Of a stretch of DNA of 64,000 nt, positions 61,085 through 64,000 are shown in pieces. Position 1 is the first letter of the stretch; every line of letters starts with the position of its first letter. The position numbers and the translations under genes are program-made. The stretch lies in contig JABELC010000008.1 of the NCBI GenBank assembly GCA_028455995.1, positions 2,042,501 to 2,106,500 on the forward strand. The letters run 5' to 3'. The notes beneath the pieces are model-generated. The model saw nothing but the letters and a program-made list of their open reading frames with translations. It made no database searches and had not been told where the DNA came from. The stretch is from Scleromitrula shiraiana. Taxonomy: Eukaryota; Ascomycota; Leotiomycetes; Helotiales; Sclerotiniaceae.

Positions 61085-62875
61085 CAGACCAATGCGGGTG
61101 CCGGCTTGTGGTATCTTGCAGAGTCCGTCGCTGCTCGAAAGGAAGCCGAACGATTGACCTCACAAATGGAGTCCGATGCATCGGAATTGACTGGTAAAAA
61201 ATTCATTATCCAAAATTTGAAAGTGGAACTTTCTTTAGCCAAGGAGGAAAACGCTGATCTGGTTACCGATCTTGTTTGGAAGTTGAAGTCTGAGAAATCA
61301 TATTCTGAACAATCAAGCACCCAAAATGACATTATTCAAGCTTTGAAACTTGAAGTTGATGCAGCCAAGGAGAAACACCTTCTCTCCTCAGAATTGCAGT
61401 GGGTTGAACTAGCCAGTAAGGAGCAAGCTATTGATGACTTAACCCTTGAGCTCCTTACAACGAAGGGAAATAACTCTAAGGTTATTGCCAGCCTTACCAA
61501 ACAAACGCAGCTAGAGTTGGAGGCCAATAAGCCAGTTGTCCAATATTTGAAGTCTGAGCTCGCAGTAGCCCAGGAAAGGGTGGAATCACAAGCAAATTCA
61601 AAATTAGCCATCCAGGACAAAACGATCCAAGATCTCAAGCATGAACTTGCTACAATCAAGGAGGAAACTTTAAACCTCGTCTCACGGTTGGAGTCCGAAT
61701 CTGTCATCAAAGAACAAACCACTCAAAATTTGAACATGGAACTTAGCACCGTCAAAGAGGAAAATTCAAACCTTACCTCCCAATTGGAGTCTAAGCTAGC
61801 GACAAAAGACAAAATCATTCAAAATTTGACCCTTGAGCTGGCCACTATCAAAGAGGAGAATTCCGAACTTGCAGAACTTGCAGAACTTGGCTCGCAGTTG
61901 AAGTCTGTATCTGCTTTCAAGGAAAAATTTATTCAAAATTTGAATTTTGAAATTGCCATGATTAAAGAGGAAAATTCCAAGCTCATGTCGCAATTGGAGT
62001 CTGAAGTAGCCGCCAAAGAAGCTTTGAAAAATGAGCTTAACACCACCGAGGAGAAATACTTGAACTTTGCTTCGCGATTCGAATCCGAACTGCTCAAAAG
62101 ATTTGAATCGACAATTGAGCTCTCTACAACCAAGGAAGAGAACACAAAACTCGTATCACAGGTAGAGTCGCACTTGGCTACCGCAAAAGGCCTCAACTTT
62201 CGACTTGCTACTTCCAAGACGGAAAATTTACACCTCACCTACCAACTAGACTCCGAGTTGGCCGACAAACAAAGACTCAGCCTAGAACTTGTTAAAAACC
62301 AGGAGGAAAATACCAAGCTCATCGCTGACCTTGCATCTAAGGCATTTTCAGTCACGAACAATCTGGTTCAAGATGACGTCGCAAACGAAGTGGCATTTTC
62401 TGACGGACAAACCATCGAGGTCCACGATGAAAATCAACAACTACATCAAAAGGTTGACGATGTCACCAGCGAACTCCAAGAACTCAAAGAAGAGATTCGA
62501 CAACTCGGGGAAGATTGTGCTGCCGAACTTGATGTAGCTCTTCAGAAGCCGGTTAACGAGGATGCAAGAGCTGCCGAGAATCTCAATGCTATTCATCGAG
62601 ACCTTGCGGACGAAGATGCGAGAATTGCTGCAGATCTCGATTTGGCACTCCGAATTTCGGATGGTGAGGAGGACAATGCTGATGCCGGTCTCGATGAGGA
62701 CGCGAGAATTGCTGCAGATCTTGATTTGTCACTTCGAATGTCGGATCATGAGAACACGAGCGCTGTTGCTGCGAAGTTTAATGCGGCATTTCGGAAATTC
62801 AACGAGGAAGAGAATGACAGACATTGGGGGAACGTGGAGTTCATCGCGCGCTACCATGAGAAAAATCCACAATGA
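61085..62875 (+). CDS. Repetitive coiled-coil protein with UIM-like C-terminal repeats
   Basis: I do not recognise this as a named protein. The exon is open from 61085 and the first in-frame ATG is at 61166, giving 569 residues. A start further upstream is likely because a canonical intron ends at 61084. Most of the protein is a coiled coil built of loosely repeated units of about 35 residues with the pattern SQLES...KE..IQNLxxELxxxKEENxxL, about ten copies. The C terminus has DEDARIAADLDLALRISDGE and DEDARIAADLDLSLRMSDHE. These fit the ubiquitin-interacting motif core (L-x-x-A/S-x-x-x-S with acidic flanks). A weaker third copy, LDVALQKPVNED, lies upstream. Binding to ubiquitin is inferred from the motif alone. 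No signal peptide or membrane segment is seen. Confidence 0.7.
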   Translation, partial: QTNAGAGLWYLAESVAARKEAERLTSQMESDASELTGKKFIIQNLKVELSLAKEENADLVTDLVWKLKSEKSYSEQSSTQNDIIQALKLEVDAAKEKHLLSSELQWVELASKEQAIDDLTLELLTTKGNNSKVIASLTKQTQLELEANKPVVQYLKSELAVAQERVESQANSKLAIQDKTIQDLKHELATIKEETLNLVSRLESESVIKEQTTQNLNMELSTVKEENSNLTSQLESKLATKDKIIQNLTLELATIKEENSELAELAELGSQLKSVSAFKEKFIQNLNFEIAMIKEENSKLMSQLESEVAAKEALKNELNTTEEKYLNFASRFESELLKRFESTIELSTTKEENTKLVSQVESHLATAKGLNFRLATSKTENLHLTYQLDSELADKQRLSLELVKNQEENTKLIADLASKAFSVTNNLVQDDVANEVAFSDGQTIEVHDENQQLHQKVDDVTSELQELKEEIRQLGEDCAAELDVALQKPVNEDARAAENLNAIHRDLADEDARIAADLDLALRISDGEEDNADAGLDEDARIAADLDLSLRMSDHENTSAVAAKFNAAFRKFNEEENDRHWGNVEFIARYHEKNPQ

Positions 62876-62955
62876 TTGGTTTTTAGTTGCGGGCCGGAGA
62901 CATCATGGGATGGGTTTCCCTTATTAATCATTTCATTAGTATTAGGTGTGGTTTC

Positions 62956-63141
62956 TGACAATGCACGTGGCTGGCACGTGCCTCTTATAGTACTGTATAG
63001 TTAACATAGCCTTTCGGCCACAATCCACTCTTTTAGTTAGTATATATAATCCTTTTCTTCATAGAAAATACGAAGAAAAAGATCATATATGAATATACGT
63101 TTTTTTACTATTGTTAACAACTTACCTAAGTGACCCCAACA
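62956..63141 (-). repeat. Solo LTR, copy 2 of the 21.3-kb family
   Basis: This is 186 bp, inverse orientation relative to 21295-21454, with GTTTC on both sides (62951-62955 and 63142-63146). On the minus strand it starts TGTTGGGGTCACTTAGG and ends GTGCATTGTCA. It carries CACGTG twice near its end, as copy 1 does. It holds about 26 extra bases with an inverted CTTCGTATTTTC/GAAGAAAAGG-like segment. It lies 80 bp after the coiled-coil gene. It is not AT-saturated. Confidence 0.92.
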
Positions 63142-63146
63142 GTTTC

Positions 63147-64000
63147 TTTTGTTCATTCATATTGGGTTTTGGGTAATCAAAGTGTCATAAAGTATTAATA
63201 TTTCTGGATGCTAGTATTAACTTAGACATTAGGTAGCATATAAAATTTCAATCTACTCATTCATCTCGGTAAATATTCTTTCTACCTATGGATCAAAAAA
63301 TTCTGTCTTCAAACCCTTTTCCATATTCTCCATCTTATCATCATCATCATCAAAAAAATCTGTAGTTTGTTGAACTGATATTCATGAGAGTTATTCGAAT
63401 CCAAGGATTCCCCTCCAATTCTTGCACAAATTTCTTCCATTCTCCATCCAATGTTGTTGGATCCATCCTACAAGGTGAGATTTACACCTACAATTTCATG
63501 GTTCTATGGCGAGGCATAGGAAAGCTGGATTGCTTTTTCTATTAACTTGATAAAGCTATAGCTCAGTGAATTTTTGGTGCTTTGAAACTAAAGTATTTTT
63601 GTATCACTTTACTGGTACCACTTTCATCTCTAAGATCGTTGTAGTCGTGGCTGAGAAGTGAAATATGTATTACAACATGTCGGCTGACTAGCCCAACGTA
63701 ACGATAGATACCAAAATTTATGCTCGGGATTTAGGACTATTCAATTCCATTGACGTATCTTATGAATTTATCTTTAACTGCAAGCGACTTTATGATCCAC
63801 TCATGCGTATCTGGGGTCTAATGCACATGAGAGCAACATGCAGCATGTCTCATTTGATGTTGCACCGACACGGCAATGTCCCAAAGCTTCAACGTAAAAA
63901 GTAATCAATGGAATAGAAAAAGCCGGAACTATCCCCTTATTATGAATCATTTGAACTCAAGTTCTTATTCTTTTTTCATGGCGTGCCATCCCACGAAAAA
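63147..64000. other. Intergenic region
   Basis: I see no gene or repeat beyond a short TCATCATCATCATC run near 63340. No frame longer than about 60 codons with any motif is present. Confidence 0.4.

Overview
This window looks like a chromosome segment of a filamentous ascomycete. The evidence is short introns of about 45-75 nt with GTAAGT-like donors, a Zn2Cys6 regulator, a STRIPAK Far11/HAM-2 homolog, a Neo1-type flippase, Sec16, intron-containing tRNAs, and a very AT-rich block with the C-to-T/G-to-A decay typical of repeat-induced point mutation (RIP). A relative of Botrytis/Sclerotinia (Helotiales) is my inference, based on the 2EXR-type relic and the AT-rich repeat islands. The sequence alone does not prove it.

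Layout. 1-4.9 kb is gene-free intergenic DNA holding one decayed terminal-inverted-repeat element (3433-4203, TTA duplication). 4948-18404 is one RIP-destroyed Ty3/Gypsy retrotransposon (149-bp LTRs, 5-bp duplication TTATC). It was later split by a complete, also RIPed, Ty1/Copia element (8184-14793, 159-bp LTRs, duplication AAAAT) and by an un-RIPed 161-bp solo LTR (15767-15927, duplication ATTAT). A spliced tRNA-Asn lies about 135 bp beyond it. 19.5-27.4 kb carries a GPI-anchored PEBP-like protein, a broken thaumatin-like gene whose 3' end was cut by a second kind of solo LTR, a 723-aa Zn2Cys6 transcription factor, an AhpD/carboxymuconolactone-decarboxylase-like gene and a spliced tRNA-Glu. 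28.2-31.5 kb is the seven-exon Far11/HAM-2/STRIP homolog. 34.4-40.2 kb mixes a 5'-truncated cytochrome P450 relic, a CYC2-like mitochondrial flavoprotein, a 2EXR-type pseudogene with two in-frame TGA codons, and a small unknown gene.

43.1-54.8 kb holds two large, divergently transcribed early-secretory-pathway genes: a Neo1-type P4-ATPase (minus strand) and Sec16 (plus strand). Their shared upstream region of about 1.25 kb contains a very long AAT microsatellite. Downstream of Sec16 is a 987-bp AT-rich element with inverted arms of about 370 bp and a TA duplication. 56.5-64 kb has an aminoglycoside-phosphotransferase-fold gene with a nonsense codon in its upstream reading frame, a small Cys-rich unknown, and a repetitive coiled-coil protein ending in ubiquitin-interacting-motif-like repeats. 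A second copy of the 21.3-kb solo LTR lies 80 bp past that gene, in reverse orientation.

I found no clear new multi-gene system such as a biosynthetic cluster or a defence locus. The strongest structural discoveries are the nested retrotransposon history with three matching sets of target-site duplications, the sparing of both outer edges from RIP, and the solo-LTR pair. The most interesting unrecognised protein is the coiled-coil/UIM-like one at 61.1-62.9 kb.
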